DNA of 64,000 nt from Anaerolineaceae bacterium (lineage in GTDB: Bacteria; Chloroflexota; Anaerolineae; Anaerolineales; Anaerolineaceae): NCBI GenBank assembly GCA_029265815.1, contig JAJUGU010000008.1:33159-97158 (forward strand). The letters are read 5' to 3'. Positions 52,559-63,400 of this stretch are shown one piece after another. The stretch's first letter is position 1. Every line of letters begins with the position of its first letter. The translations under genes were made by a program, and so were the position numbers. The notes beneath the pieces are model-generated. The model was given only the letters and a program-made list of their open reading frames with translations. It had not been told where the DNA came from and made no database searches.

Positions 52559-55500
52559 TTATCCCCCCTTAATCCAGTTTTTCAATCTTACTTTCAGAAG
52601 CCTGTATTGTGCGTCCAGTTTATATAACGATTCCAACCGCTCAGCATCCAATGGCTTTTTTCCAAATCCCATTCTGGCAATAGCTGACCTCCAAATCACC
52701 TTACAGATCTGTGCCAGGATGTTCTTGTTATGAGATTCAGCAGGAAAATAAAGGTCTCTCTGTTCCTGATAGTGAACCAATGCTCCAGCGCAAATCGTTT
52801 TTTTCAAATGCTCTAGAGTAAAGCGAGAGGGATCCACCTGATGCAGCACATGCGCCTGGGGAAGAACCCCGATCGAATACCCAAGCTGCTGTATCAATCT
52901 GGCAGCGATAATTTCTTCCCCGCCACTGAAATCATTGCCATGCCGGCCGTACCTGCCTCTAAATCCTCCAATCTGGAGTAAGGCTTTACGCCGCGCGCCC
53001 CAGTTCGCACCCCATGGGAATTCCCACCACTCCTTGACCTCGGTCAATCCTCTATACCCGGTGATGAATTGACTCCAATAACGCTCCCATCCCTCCTTCC
53101 AAACCATGTTGATGGTCTCCGGCCGCTTCAGCGTGATATGTCCGCCGATTACTCCCATTTCTTTATGATTGGCAAATGCATCCAGGTATTGCTGGACGAG
53201 ATCCGGGTCTGCAATCGCATCATCATCGAGAAATAAGATAATTTCTCCCCTGGCTTCCGCAATCCCGGCATTGCGCGCAAACGAAAGCCCAAGAACAGGG
53301 CAGTGCACCAGTCGCAAAATATCTGCTTCCTTAAAAAAATTATCTTTCCTGATACGCTCGATGGTTTCTTCCAGATCTGAATCACCAGGGCTGTTATCTA
53401 CCACAACCACTTCAAATTCGCGTTTTTCAGCAGTCTGCCTGGCCAGTGACATTAAGTTGTCTTCAAGACTCTGATTGCGCTTATAAGAACAAACTACTAC
53501 CGAGAGCTTTTTCGTCCTTTCAGCCGAATCGGAAATTTCTTTTTCGATCTGTTTTAGATGAGCACTCCGGGCATGAATATCAAGCGCATCAAGTAAAACC
53601 TCCAGATCAGAGGATGAGAAATGATCTGGTTTTCCGGGCGATTTTACTGAATGATCAGGCTGATTGTCACACTGTATATGCAATAACGAGGAATCTGTAT
53701 TGTGTTCCAAGTCAGACGAATTTGAGGAAAAAAGCATGGAGTTATACCTGTCTGCAGGCAAGTTGGTGGGTATGCCTTCCAGTCCAGGTGCAATATGAAG
53801 ATGAATCACGGGAAGAAACAGGCGGGGCAGGTTCAACCGGCCAAAGGTCTCCTGTGAAAGAACGATTCCACTTTGTTTCACAACAATTTTTTTTACCGCG
53901 TCTGTTAGATTTTTAACGCGCTGAGATTCACCAACTTCGTGGATAACCCAGAGCATGGGCATCAGGTAAAAATCACGCCGAAAGTCATCGAAAACCATTA
54001 AGAATTTTCTACCACTTGTAATCTTCAAACTTTCATCCTGACTGGTCAGCGACCGTGCGTGAAAACGATAGCTATAGACCGGTTGCTTTAAGGTGCTATG
54101 GCGCAAGGTCAGCAGAGCATTCACCTGCATCCAATAATCGTAATCCTCCCGGGTAAATTGCCATGGGCTGTATCCAGCCAGCAAGTGATGAACACGCTTT
54201 CGGTATAAGAACGCGCCGCCAATAAAATTATTGGCGTAAGTATTCAGTTCGTTCGTATGGTTGGGGAGATAGATGTGCTCGCTGCCGTGAGGATACTGGT
54301 AGCCCTCGAACCACGCGGAATGCCGCAGCACTTGACCATCATCTCCGATGATATCCATATTGGCATAGACCATATCCCAGCTGGGATGCCTTTCAAGGCA
54401 AGCCACCATTTTTTTAAGACAGTCTGGTTTCAACAAATTGTCATCACTGGTCCAGGTTAAAAATTCACCCTTTGCCAGGGCAAACCCGGTATTGAGTGCG
54501 GCTGGAAGTTTGCGATTTGGTTGATGTACCACTTTCACACGTACATCTCTATTTTGGTATTCATCAGCGATCAATCCCGAATTGTCTGTGGAACCGTCAT
54601 CAACAATGATCAGTTCAAGATTCCCGTATGTTTGACCCAAAATGCTTTCAATCGCATCACGCACATATTTACTGCCGTTATAGAGCGGCATGATGACCGA
54701 AACCAACCCTGCGCAACAGGTGACCTGCAACTTCCTGAAATCGGTCGAAAATATTCTTGACCGTTGCTTTTTATATCGCAAAAAGCATTTCGCATATCCT
54801 GAACGCCTGCTGCCAGACCATCCGGTGAATACCCGGAGCAGCCCTCTTATCGTCAACGCGCTGCTGATGAACGCACGTTTCACGCTCGCCACCATTGCTT
54901 TAATCCAACGTTCACGCTTCGATCCACGAGGGATGAGGAATAAGCGAACCTGCCACAACCTCCAAAGGAGCTTCCACCCTCGACTTCCTTTGATTGCAGC
55001 CAATTCCTGTAAAAGGAACTCTTGCTCTTTTTGTCTTTCTAAATTTTGTTTTTTCAGAACTTCGATCTGCTGGTTCAACAAATGGATTTCTTCACATTGC
55101 TGTGCCCGCAGGTGAACGATCTTCTTTTGAATTTCAGAATAATTATTCTTCTCCCGCTCTAACAATTGTTCCAGATTAGATATTCGTTCAGTCAATCCTA
55201 CTTCTCGCTCATCACAAGCCGTCAATTGTTGTTTCAACCCTGCGATCTGGTATTTTTTAGTGTCAAGTTCTTTCACGAGCGAGAGCGCTGTCTGTTCTAG
55301 AATTCCCTGCAGATCACCACAAATTAACCTCGCTCGTGCGTTTGAATTGGAGAGCAACTCGAAGGCTTGTAACACACTTTTCGACGCAAGGTCTGCCATT
55401 TCAACTTTTTTGTTCAACAGGAGTGCTCTTAATTCATCTTGATGACTCCATGCGTCATTCAACCTCTCAAGTATTATCGAATCAGAAATCGCGGTAAGAT

Positions 55501-56473
55501 CGATTGAGTAACTGCTGAGGCCTACCTGATTCAGGTAATTCTCGACTTTTGGATCATAACTAAGTCCCACCATTGGAATCCCGCAACCAGCCGCCACAAT
55601 CAATGAGTGCAGTCGCATCCCCAGCACAAGGTCACAGCCTGCGAGTAAATCACCCTTCAAATGCGGATTCAGCGATCTTTCGAGAATCTGTGTGCGTTTC
55701 GCGTTTCTCAATCGTTTTGAGATCCGCCTGGCAACACCCCGGTCATCAAGAAACGGATCAGTTGCATATTGAAATGGAATGAAAAAAGCTTCAAACTCAG
55801 GATGATTATCGAGAAATTCATCAACCGCCCCGGCAACGCATCTTTCCCAATGATCCGGTTCCACTCCCACGTTCCAATTTCTCAAGACGATTCCCAACTG
55901 TTTTTTTTCTTCGCTGTCTGTCTTTTTTTGGAGGGTTAAGCCCATTACTGGATCGGCAGCCAATGTGACGCGCTTTTCTGCAACTCCTAGATCTCTTAAA
56001 ATTTTCACAGATTGCTTATCACGCACAGTGATCAGGGCTGCCTGTTCTGCAATTGCCTTTACATGCGTTTTACCCTTTTCAGTGACAAGTGGTCCTACAC
56101 CTACCGCATACAACATTAACGGCTTATGGTGAATTGAAGCCAGCAGCGCTACGCTGGTATAAAAGGAAATTCCGATGTGTTCTGATGTGAGGATAGCCGA
56201 TTGATCGAATCCCCAGTAATCATGAAAGATTCCGCCGCTACCCAGAATTACCAGGTCAGCACCACGTATGGTCTTTTCGATCTGGCTGATATTCATCCAC
56301 GATACACTGCCCACCTGGTATCTACTGGCTGTTTGCCTGGGCTTACCCGATAAAACGACAATGTTTACATCTGGAATCACCTCGCGGAGATTTTGAATCA
56401 TAGCATCGAGGATCAGTTCATCTCCTGTATTCCCAAATCCGTAGTATCCGGCGATCACGATCGTGTGAGGCAT
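52559..56473 (-). CDS. Three-module protein: CsaB-like polysaccharide pyruvyltransferase, coiled coil, two GT2 domains
   Basis: 1304 aa. Residues 1-360 match CsaB-type polysaccharide pyruvyltransferases: G-Y-Y-G-F-G-N-T-G-D-E near the start, V-I-L-G-S-G-G-I-F, and G-M-R-L-H-S-L-I-V-A-A near 280. A coiled coil spans about 400-490. A first GT2 domain starts near 593 (S-V-I-M-P-L-Y-N-G, V-D-D-G-S-T-D-N). A second starts near 990 (S-V-V-V-C-S-Y-K-R, F-L-D-D-D-A). CsaB pyruvylates secondary cell-wall polymers that SLH domains bind. An unusual fusion that may couple polymer synthesis to pyruvylation. Confidence 0.83.
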   Translation of the reverse strand: MPHTIVIAGYYGFGNTGDELILDAMIQNLREVIPDVNIVVLSGKPRQTASRYQVGSVSWMNISQIEKTIRGADLVILGSGGIFHDYWGFDQSAILTSEHIGISFYTSVALLASIHHKPLMLYAVGVGPLVTEKGKTHVKAIAEQAALITVRDKQSVKILRDLGVAEKRVTLAADPVMGLTLQKKTDSEEKKQLGIVLRNWNVGVEPDHWERCVAGAVDEFLDNHPEFEAFFIPFQYATDPFLDDRGVARRISKRLRNAKRTQILERSLNPHLKGDLLAGCDLVLGMRLHSLIVAAGCGIPMVGLSYDPKVENYLNQVGLSSYSIDLTAISDSIILERLNDAWSHQDELRALLLNKKVEMADLASKSVLQAFELLSNSNARARLICGDLQGILEQTALSLVKELDTKKYQIAGLKQQLTACDEREVGLTERISNLEQLLEREKNNYSEIQKKIVHLRAQQCEEIHLLNQQIEVLKKQNLERQKEQEFLLQELAAIKGSRGWKLLWRLWQVRLFLIPRGSKRERWIKAMVASVKRAFISSALTIRGLLRVFTGWSGSRRSGYAKCFLRYKKQRSRIFSTDFRKLQVTCCAGLVSVIMPLYNGSKYVRDAIESILGQTYGNLELIIVDDGSTDNSGLIADEYQNRDVRVKVVHQPNRKLPAALNTGFALAKGEFLTWTSDDNLLKPDCLKKMVACLERHPSWDMVYANMDIIGDDGQVLRHSAWFEGYQYPHGSEHIYLPNHTNELNTYANNFIGGAFLYRKRVHHLLAGYSPWQFTREDYDYWMQVNALLTLRHSTLKQPVYSYRFHARSLTSQDESLKITSGRKFLMVFDDFRRDFYLMPMLWVIHEVGESQRVKNLTDAVKKIVVKQSGIVLSQETFGRLNLPRLFLPVIHLHIAPGLEGIPTNLPADRYNSMLFSSNSSDLEHNTDSSLLHIQCDNQPDHSVKSPGKPDHFSSSDLEVLLDALDIHARSAHLKQIEKEISDSAERTKKLSVVVCSYKRNQSLEDNLMSLARQTAEKREFEVVVVDNSPGDSDLEETIERIRKDNFFKEADILRLVHCPVLGLSFARNAGIAEARGEIILFLDDDAIADPDLVQQYLDAFANHKEMGVIGGHITLKRPETINMVWKEGWERYWSQFITGYRGLTEVKEWWEFPWGANWGARRKALLQIGGFRGRYGRHGNDFSGGEEIIAARLIQQLGYSIGVLPQAHVLHQVDPSRFTLEHLKKTICAGALVHYQEQRDLYFPAESHNKNILAQICKVIWRSAIARMGFGKKPLDAERLESLYKLDAQYRLLKVRLKNWIKGG

Positions 56474-56484
56474 GACTCCGATCC

Positions 56485-57291
56485 TTAGTTCTTTGGGGTT
56501 TCTGATTGTTCGATTAATCTCCGATAACTTCTCACCACCTGATGCACATCACCCTGATCTACGATTGCTCCACTTTCGATCAGGGCAGCGCGGTCGCACT
56601 TCTTGAGGATCAAATCCATATCATGCGTTACCAGCAAAATGGTCGTCCCTTCATTTTTGAAACCGTCAATCCGGGCTTGACATTTCTTCTTGAACGCTTC
56701 ATCTCCAACTGCCAGAATCTCATCCAGAATTAAAATTTGCGGTTTCCAAGATGTGGCTACCGCGAAACCCAAACGGGCGATCATCCCTGAGGAATACATC
56801 CGCAGCGGGGCATCAACGAACCCATCCAACTGGGCAAAATCCAAAATCTCAGGGATATGGTCCTTGATTTGCTGGTGAGAATGTCCAAGCAGAGAACCAT
56901 ATAGCAGAATGTTTTCTCTACCGGTCATCTCAGGCTGAAACCCTGCGCCACATTCCAGTAAAGGCGCAACCTCGCCTTCAACGATCAACCTGCCTCTGGT
57001 TGGCACAATGACTCTCGAGATCACCTTAAGAAGGGTGGTTTTTCCGGCTCCATTACGGCCGATGATTCCAAATGTTTCACCGCGAAGGATATCCAGGTTG
57101 ATATTTTTCAATGCCCAGAAATCTTGCATCCTGATCCTTCGTTGAAAGTATTGGATGGTGAATTCTTTGAAAGATCGGATAGACACTTCTGGTTTTCTGT
57201 ATCTGACCGAGACATCCTCCAGGTGGATGGCGATTGGAGACTGATTGATCATCGTTGTTCTTTCATCATCAGGTGCGGTAAGTAAACTCAT
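56485..57291 (-). CDS. Polysaccharide ABC exporter ATPase (Wzt/TagH type)
   Basis: About 268 aa. Walker A is G-R-N-G-A-G-K-T-T, signature M-Y-S-S-G-M-I-A-R-L, Walker B I-L-I-L-D-E, H-loop V-T-H-D-M. The E-x-G-A-G-F-Q-P-E-M-T-G-R segment is the hallmark of O-antigen/teichoic-acid exporters. No C-terminal Wzt carbohydrate-binding domain, so export is probably not chain-terminator dependent. ATG 57291 overlaps the permease gene by 23 nt; the longer frame begins at TTG 57321. Confidence 0.88.
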   Translation of the reverse strand: MSLLTAPDDERTTMINQSPIAIHLEDVSVRYRKPEVSIRSFKEFTIQYFQRRIRMQDFWALKNINLDILRGETFGIIGRNGAGKTTLLKVISRVIVPTRGRLIVEGEVAPLLECGAGFQPEMTGRENILLYGSLLGHSHQQIKDHIPEILDFAQLDGFVDAPLRMYSSGMIARLGFAVATSWKPQILILDEILAVGDEAFKKKCQARIDGFKNEGTTILLVTHDMDLILKKCDRAALIESGAIVDQGDVHQVVRSYRRLIEQSETPKN

Positions 57292-58105
57292 TGGCTTTCC
57301 AGTTAAAGATGAGCCAGCCAATAATCAGAGCAGCAAAGGATATCCCGACGCTGATACCCAGCATGTTCACCGATGGGATATGGCCATCATAGATGGGCTG
57401 CCGGATCAACTCCACCAGATAATTCATCGGATTGAACGCCAAGACCCATCTACGGTACGCTTCAGGAATAATTTCAGAAGGATAGATAATCGGTGTCAGG
57501 TACATCCATGCTGTTAGGCCAATGTGATACATATCCACGACATCAGGAAAATACAACGCGAGTGTTGAAACCAGCAAGCCGATACCAAGCGTGAAAATTG
57601 TCAGTAAAAGCATAGAGACTGGCAGGAATAAAAATGAAATATGAAAAGGCTGTCTGAGAATGAGCATGATGATCATTAACGGAACCAATGATAAGAGCAG
57701 GTTAACCACCCCGGTACCGATGGCAGACACGGTGAACACCGTTCGCGGCATATAGACCTTATGCAACAGCGAGCCACCCCAGACATTCTGTGAAAGCGCA
57801 GCAGTGGTGGCCTGTGAAAAAAAATTCCAACCAATCAAACCGCTCAAAATAAAGACCGGATAACTGCTTACCGACTTGAAAAGATGAGAAAACACCAGGG
57901 TCAGGATGAGCATCGTTCCCAGTGGATTCAACATCGTCCATGCCACCCCCAGGAAAGAGCGCTTATAACGTGAAACCAGATCACGCCTGACCAGTTGCAG
58001 GATCAGCTCACGATATTTGAAGAGATTCCGCGTTTCCTCAAAAACAAAGTTACCGCGATTTCCGCTATCGTACCGGACGAAACGCACTTCTCTGGCCAGT
58101 CTCAT
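57269..58105 (-). CDS. Polysaccharide ABC exporter permease (Wzm/TagG type, ABC-2)
   Basis: 278 aa with six predicted transmembrane helices. It carries the ABC-2 N-terminal amphipathic R-R-D-L-V-S-R-Y-K-R-S-F-L-G segment and the W-M-Y-L-T-P-I-I-Y-P loop. ATG 58105 overlaps the stop of the upstream GT2 (ATGA) and has AAAGGGG upstream. Forms the exporter with the following ATPase, moving lipid-linked glycan across the membrane. Confidence 0.87.
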   Translation of the reverse strand: MRLAREVRFVRYDSGNRGNFVFEETRNLFKYRELILQLVRRDLVSRYKRSFLGVAWTMLNPLGTMLILTLVFSHLFKSVSSYPVFILSGLIGWNFFSQATTAALSQNVWGGSLLHKVYMPRTVFTVSAIGTGVVNLLLSLVPLMIIMLILRQPFHISFLFLPVSMLLLTIFTLGIGLLVSTLALYFPDVVDMYHIGLTAWMYLTPIIYPSEIIPEAYRRWVLAFNPMNYLVELIRQPIYDGHIPSVNMLGISVGISFAALIIGWLIFNWKANEFTYRT

Positions 58106-59223
58106 TTGACCCCTTTCTGGCTGGTAGCGTGTTTTAACCATTCATCCCAGTCATGTTGGCCATAATCGTATCCAGTACCTGAACAATCCTTCTTTTCTTG
58201 ATTGTCTCTCACCCTTAACCAGGGCTTATTTAGGATGGATAGAAAGATGCCCTTAATCCACATAAGAACAAATCGGGGGAGATACCATAAAGCCCGAAAA
58301 AAAATACGTCTATCAGGTAAACGAATGAGCCCAATCATGATCATCAAAATTTCGATGAGTACCAGACTTAAGACTGGTACAAAAATCCAAGGATGACGAA
58401 TCGATGCCACGCCAAATAGTAATAATGCAGTCAATTTCAACCAGCGCGGTTTCAAAAACAGTGAGCCTATCAATGAACATCCATCCAGCCCGCTTATCAG
58501 GGTCTTCAATACCACCCGTCGATATCCCCATAATGTTAACCACTGACCGCGGAACCAGCGTGCCCGCTGCCGTGATGCAGCAGCCGCTTTCAGTGGTTTA
58601 GGATCGTATACCGTCGCGCTTTCAATCCGATGAATTTTTATTTTTCTATCCGCCAGAAGCAGACTGAGAACAATGTCCTCCACCTCGGAGTCTGTCCCGA
58701 AGTTCAAATCCATTAAAACTTCTGGCACAAAAATCATCCCCGTCCCACGTAGGCGCACCGACCAACCGGCTCTGGCACGTAGATGATCAAATATGGTCTG
58801 CTCAACGGTCTCAGAGAGAGCAATCAGAGTCGCGACTGGTGAGTTTTCGTATCTTATCGGAGAGACGAAACATTGGGCAGCTTTTATATCTTTTCTTAAG
58901 CTTTGATCAAGAATTGAGATGAAATTGGGATGGATGATACTGTCTGCGTCCAAAATGACCAGAAATGAATATCGGAGGAGTCTTTGCGCTTGAGTTTTGA
59001 CAAACCAGGCGATGGCGGCACCTTTTCCACGGGGATAGATTTCGTCTCGGATGAAGACTTCGGCGCCAGCCTTGCGGGCAAAAAGCGCGGTTTGGTCTGA
59101 GCAATTATCGGCAATAACAAATAAGGTATCCCCAGGGCGAACAGCTTTGAGGGCTGTCAAGACCGTGGAGCGGATCATTGCAGCCTCATCTTTCGCACAG
59201 ATCACCAGAGCAAATGGACGCAT
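58102..59223 (-). CDS. Membrane glycosyltransferase family 2
   Basis: About 373 aa. GT-A fold with A-K-D-E, D-N-C-S-D-Q, D-A-D-S (DxD metal site), V-E-D-I (acid/base) and Q-R-A-R-W, the processive-type Q-x-x-R-W motif. C-terminal membrane helices at about 255-320 follow. These features match GT2 enzymes such as hyaluronan/GlcNAc-type synthases. AGGTGAT is upstream of ATG 59223. Translation is coupled to the permease gene. Confidence 0.83.
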   Translation of the reverse strand: MRPFALVICAKDEAAMIRSTVLTALKAVRPGDTLFVIADNCSDQTALFARKAGAEVFIRDEIYPRGKGAAIAWFVKTQAQRLLRYSFLVILDADSIIHPNFISILDQSLRKDIKAAQCFVSPIRYENSPVATLIALSETVEQTIFDHLRARAGWSVRLRGTGMIFVPEVLMDLNFGTDSEVEDIVLSLLLADRKIKIHRIESATVYDPKPLKAAAASRQRARWFRGQWLTLWGYRRVVLKTLISGLDGCSLIGSLFLKPRWLKLTALLLFGVASIRHPWIFVPVLSLVLIEILMIMIGLIRLPDRRIFFRALWYLPRFVLMWIKGIFLSILNKPWLRVRDNQEKKDCSGTGYDYGQHDWDEWLKHATSQKGVK

Positions 59224-59244
59224 CACATCACCTATTTTGAGCCC

Positions 59245-60405
59245 TCACCATTCCATGCCACGCTGATAATATCCGCAATCCAAACAATGCAATCCGTCGG
59301 CGAGACCAATCAGCGCACCAGAGCAATTTCCACAACCCTTCCTTCCATTTACTATTACGTGCCTGATTGGATCCTGATGAAAGTGCCAGTCCCAGTGCCC
59401 AATCCAAGTCCGCGCAACTGTGTCCCAGGAATGGACTGACCGAACCGCGTTATCTCTGATGTAGTCTGCGTAATACTTATTCTGAGAAAGAACCCGTATC
59501 CATTCTGCTGCGGTCTGGCATACCATAGGATTTTCAGGGTCTCCAGGAATCAGAATTCCGTTGAAGCCATGTGTAATGATCTCAGGATAGGCACCTACCG
59601 CACTGGCAATCACAATGCATCCCGCTCGCATGGATTCGATCACTGAAAGACCAAAGGGTTCCTGGCGGGTTTGTAGATGAATACTGAAGCCCATTTCCAG
59701 AAGAGCACACGCCAGATCTTTTTGCCCAACCATCCCATGATTGACGATGCCAGGTTCACGAATGATAGAAGGATCTTGCTCACCCCACAACCTGCTGCCG
59801 CCATAAACGTGCAGCAAATATCGCTCATCAGTTTTTCGAAGCTGGTGTAAAAGATAACGGGCGGCAGTTAAACCTTTTGATGGATGGCTTAGAAAAACCA
59901 GCGCGTAATCATTGCGATGGATATGCTTGGCCTTGTAATTCTCTTCCGGTACGCCGTGATACTGAACAAACAATTGTTTACGAGAGATCGCCCATTGACG
60001 CTCAACGATTCCACGGATGAAGTTGCTGGGGGTGTAAATGTAATCAAGGCTGTTCATATTTATACCTTTCGGTTGTTCAGCCCCGGCGATCATCAGGATT
60101 TTTATCTCTGCAGAAAACTCAGAGCTGCGCCACCCTCCCAGATCCAATTCACCGCCGCTAGATGAAATAATCAATGCATCAGTGGAAACTCTACCATGGT
60201 GTGAATAATGGACATATTGCACACCCTTTATCTCCTCATCCCGAGGGCAATTTACAAAGAGAGTGACCTGGTTTCCGATATTCGCTAAAGCATGAGCGAT
60301 TCGCAGCCTTGCAGTAATTCCGCCACCAACACCCACATTGTTCATCTCGTTCCAGTTTGAAACGATATGATGATCCGGGCAGAAGAACGCAATGGAATAA
60401 CTCAT
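59245..60405 (-). CDS. GT4-like glycosyltransferase with C-terminal zinc ribbon
   Basis: About 386 aa. GT-B fold: the N-terminal G-G-G-I-T-A-R-L-R-I-A-H-A-L replaces the usual glycine loop. The C-terminal domain has V-F-L-S-H-P-S-K-G and E-P-F-G-L-S-V-I-E-S-M-R-A-G, the E-x7-E nucleotide-sugar motif. The last 40 residues form a C-G-N-C ... C-L-D-C zinc-ribbon-like tail, uncommon in this family. ATG 60405 chosen over GTG 60417. Upstream gene of the glycan cluster. Confidence 0.8.
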   Translation of the reverse strand: MSYSIAFFCPDHHIVSNWNEMNNVGVGGGITARLRIAHALANIGNQVTLFVNCPRDEEIKGVQYVHYSHHGRVSTDALIISSSGGELDLGGWRSSEFSAEIKILMIAGAEQPKGINMNSLDYIYTPSNFIRGIVERQWAISRKQLFVQYHGVPEENYKAKHIHRNDYALVFLSHPSKGLTAARYLLHQLRKTDERYLLHVYGGSRLWGEQDPSIIREPGIVNHGMVGQKDLACALLEMGFSIHLQTRQEPFGLSVIESMRAGCIVIASAVGAYPEIITHGFNGILIPGDPENPMVCQTAAEWIRVLSQNKYYADYIRDNAVRSVHSWDTVARTWIGHWDWHFHQDPIRHVIVNGRKGCGNCSGALIGLADGLHCLDCGYYQRGMEW

Positions 60406-60474
60406 AGCTGCCGTCACTTTCGGGTTTTATAAAACGAATTAGAACAATATCAACTCCACAAATTCGTGATCAGA

Positions 60475-63400
60475 TCATTCGGGTAAGGTCAGACCTTTCG
60501 CGATCACAATAATGTATGCAGCCCATGAGCGAGTTAACTGTTCAGAAGGACAGAACATCAAGGGATCTGTGCTACAAGCTGGTATCAGACCTTCAGCATA
60601 AGCCTGCTCCACCCAACCTACAGCCCAATTATCAGCCGGAACATCATCGAACACGTCTCCAACCCCAACCGGAATCTCCATGTCGGATCCATGCGCAATT
60701 CTCAGTCCGAACACCGCTCCCATATCCCGCGTAAATGGTGTTGATGGGCAAAACTTTAATGGACTGTCGGGAGGATACTGACAACCAGCAGTCATTCCCT
60801 CATCATACATTTTTTCTGCCCAGGGAATTGCCCAGTCGTATCCGGTCCAATCATCAGTAAACACATACGGTTCAGCATCCGTTGGAGTACCGATCGCGCC
60901 AAGCTTTCCACGCAACATGAACACCGCTGACTCGGTACGCAACATTGTGCTATCTGGACAGAATGCGAGCGGTTCACCAGCATGCTGGCAGCCGGCGGTA
61001 TAACCAGCATCCCACAATGCTTCGATGTATGCCCAGCGCGGATGGTTGAATGGGACATCTGCGAACGTGGCAACTTCAAATTCAGCTGTCACTGTTTTGG
61101 CGGCATCCATCGTCACCACACATGTGTCGTTCCCGCTGCAGCCACCTCCTGACCACGACTTCAAGCGGTTATAGTCATTTGTGGGCGTCGCCGTCAACGT
61201 CACCACGGTTCCATGACCATAGATTTCAGAACAATCCGAACCACAATTTATGCCTGTCACGTTACTGGTTACTGTACCTGTTCCAGTTCCCGTTTTCGAT
61301 ACATTCAAACTATAGGTAAATTGTGTGGGGGTGTAATTTTGCGCAGTTTGGTCTGTGATCACATTGGAATATGTTTTACTGGGCGGAACAAAAGAATAGC
61401 CAGTTAAGGTTGGCACCACCATACCCGACCAATTGTAAGTTACTGTAAACGAGTAATTCCCTAAGCCATCCGAGGTGGCTGTCTTCGCGGTTCCATCTGT
61501 GTAACTGAGCGTCACCCCGGCAACCCCGGTATTTCCGCTGATGGTAGGCCTGTACACTGCAAAAGCAGCAGTTACCGATTTTGCCGCGTCCATGGTCACC
61601 TGGCAGATACCCGTGCCTGTGCAGGCTCCACTCCATCCGCTAAAGAGAGAACCCGGATCGGGAGTCGCTGTAAGAGTAACTACTTGCGATACCGGGTAAG
61701 CCTCGGTGCAATCGCTTCCGCAAGAGATCCCTGCCGGATCGCTGGCAACAGTTCCAACGCCTGCACCTGTCTTATTTACCGTTAAAGTGACAGGTGAAAT
61801 ACCAATTAAAGCCTGGATTTCAGCCATTGTCATTGCCCGGTCATAAATCCGGACGTCATCCAATGCACCCTGATATAAGGTTGTACCATCTGATTGGGCA
61901 CCGATACCCAATGCGGTAGTATTTGGAGTAATAGCGGTAGAGGCAACGGTGGTGGAATTATCCAGTATTCCGTTAATGTAAATTTTTAGATTGGTGCCAT
62001 CAAAAGTTGCCGCCACATGCTGCCAGGTAGTTCCATCTGTTGCATAGTTGGTGAGAGATTGAACTGTGCTGGTTCCACCATTGATCTGGAAACTGATCTT
62101 ATTATTGCTGCCAAGGGATAGGCCAAAACCGCTGGAAGTAGTTCCAATGGTTTTCTTGAGAATGATCTGATTGGCCACTTTTTCCGGTCTGATCCATCCG
62201 GTAATTGTGACAGCACCGGTTACATCCAGGGGAGTGCTGTCAGGTGCGATAGCATACTGGCCTGTGCCACTGAAATCAATAGCCTGACCCGTTTTTCCGG
62301 TTACCCAAACCGGGGTTCCATAGATTCCAGCGTCCTTGCCATACATAGAGCCATCAAGCAGCACATTTCCGCTACCTTCGTCCATTTGATAACAGGCAAC
62401 CAGGGAGGTGTCGCTTCCGCAGGCAGCCGATGGAGTTTGAGTCACCGTCCAGGTGAAATATTCAGTACTCGAAACAGAACCATCACTAACAGAGACAGAT
62501 GAGGTATACGGGCTTGAATTGGCCGCAGTGGAACTGATTGTTCCGCTAATTAAACCCGTGTTCGGATTAATGGATAATCCTTCAGGCAGATAGCCAGCAC
62601 TGTAAGTCAACGTTGGCGAATCAATATCAACAGCGGTAATTTGAAGGCTGACCGAATTCCCCTCAAGGTTGGTTTGATTGCCAGGCCAATTTACTACCGG
62701 GGGAACGTTGGCTGCGGCGGCGGTTGTGAAGCTCCATGTCGAACTCTGTGCCGTGGCTTCTCCATTATCCGCAACCGCATACCATTCATATTCCGTGCCG
62801 TTAGTGAGTCCTTTCCAACTCAACGAAGCATTCGTTCCTGATGTCACGGTCGTGCTGCCAAGGAAGGTGAAGTTGCTGCCACCATCCATGGTGTAGTTCA
62901 ATTCAAATTGCTCATTTGCGGTGGTACGCCATTTATCCTGTGTCGGTGAATACGTCGAAACATAAATCTTATCAGCAGAGGGTGAAAACCGCATAATCCG
63001 TAAATAACCGCTCTGGTGTTCGTCAACTGTCTGGTAATCGGACCGCAGACTGTATACCGTGTTAGAGTTATACACATCGGTCCTCATACCCGCCGTATCG
63101 TTGTGACCACCCAGCATCAGGAAGAAATTGGGGTTGTCCTTCAAACCCTCATAGATCGCCGCACCCTGCGGAGCAAAAGTATTTTCTGCATCTGAATTAA
63201 GAAGATAATGGGTGATGACAATGGCACGCCTGTCACTATAAGTCTGCAGGACGCTATCAGCCCACTGGATCACCGGATGAGAGCTGCTGGTCATCGAATA
63301 GTCATACTCTATGAAAACAACAATGAAGTTGTAGCCCTCAACAGAAAAGAGGTGATAAGTATTGTCATAATTTGTACCGTAACGTCCACCGTAAGTGGTC

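Noticed and set aside
53446..53916. 156-aa ORF on the + strand
   Set aside because: Antisense to the pyruvyltransferase/GT2 gene with no recognisable domain.
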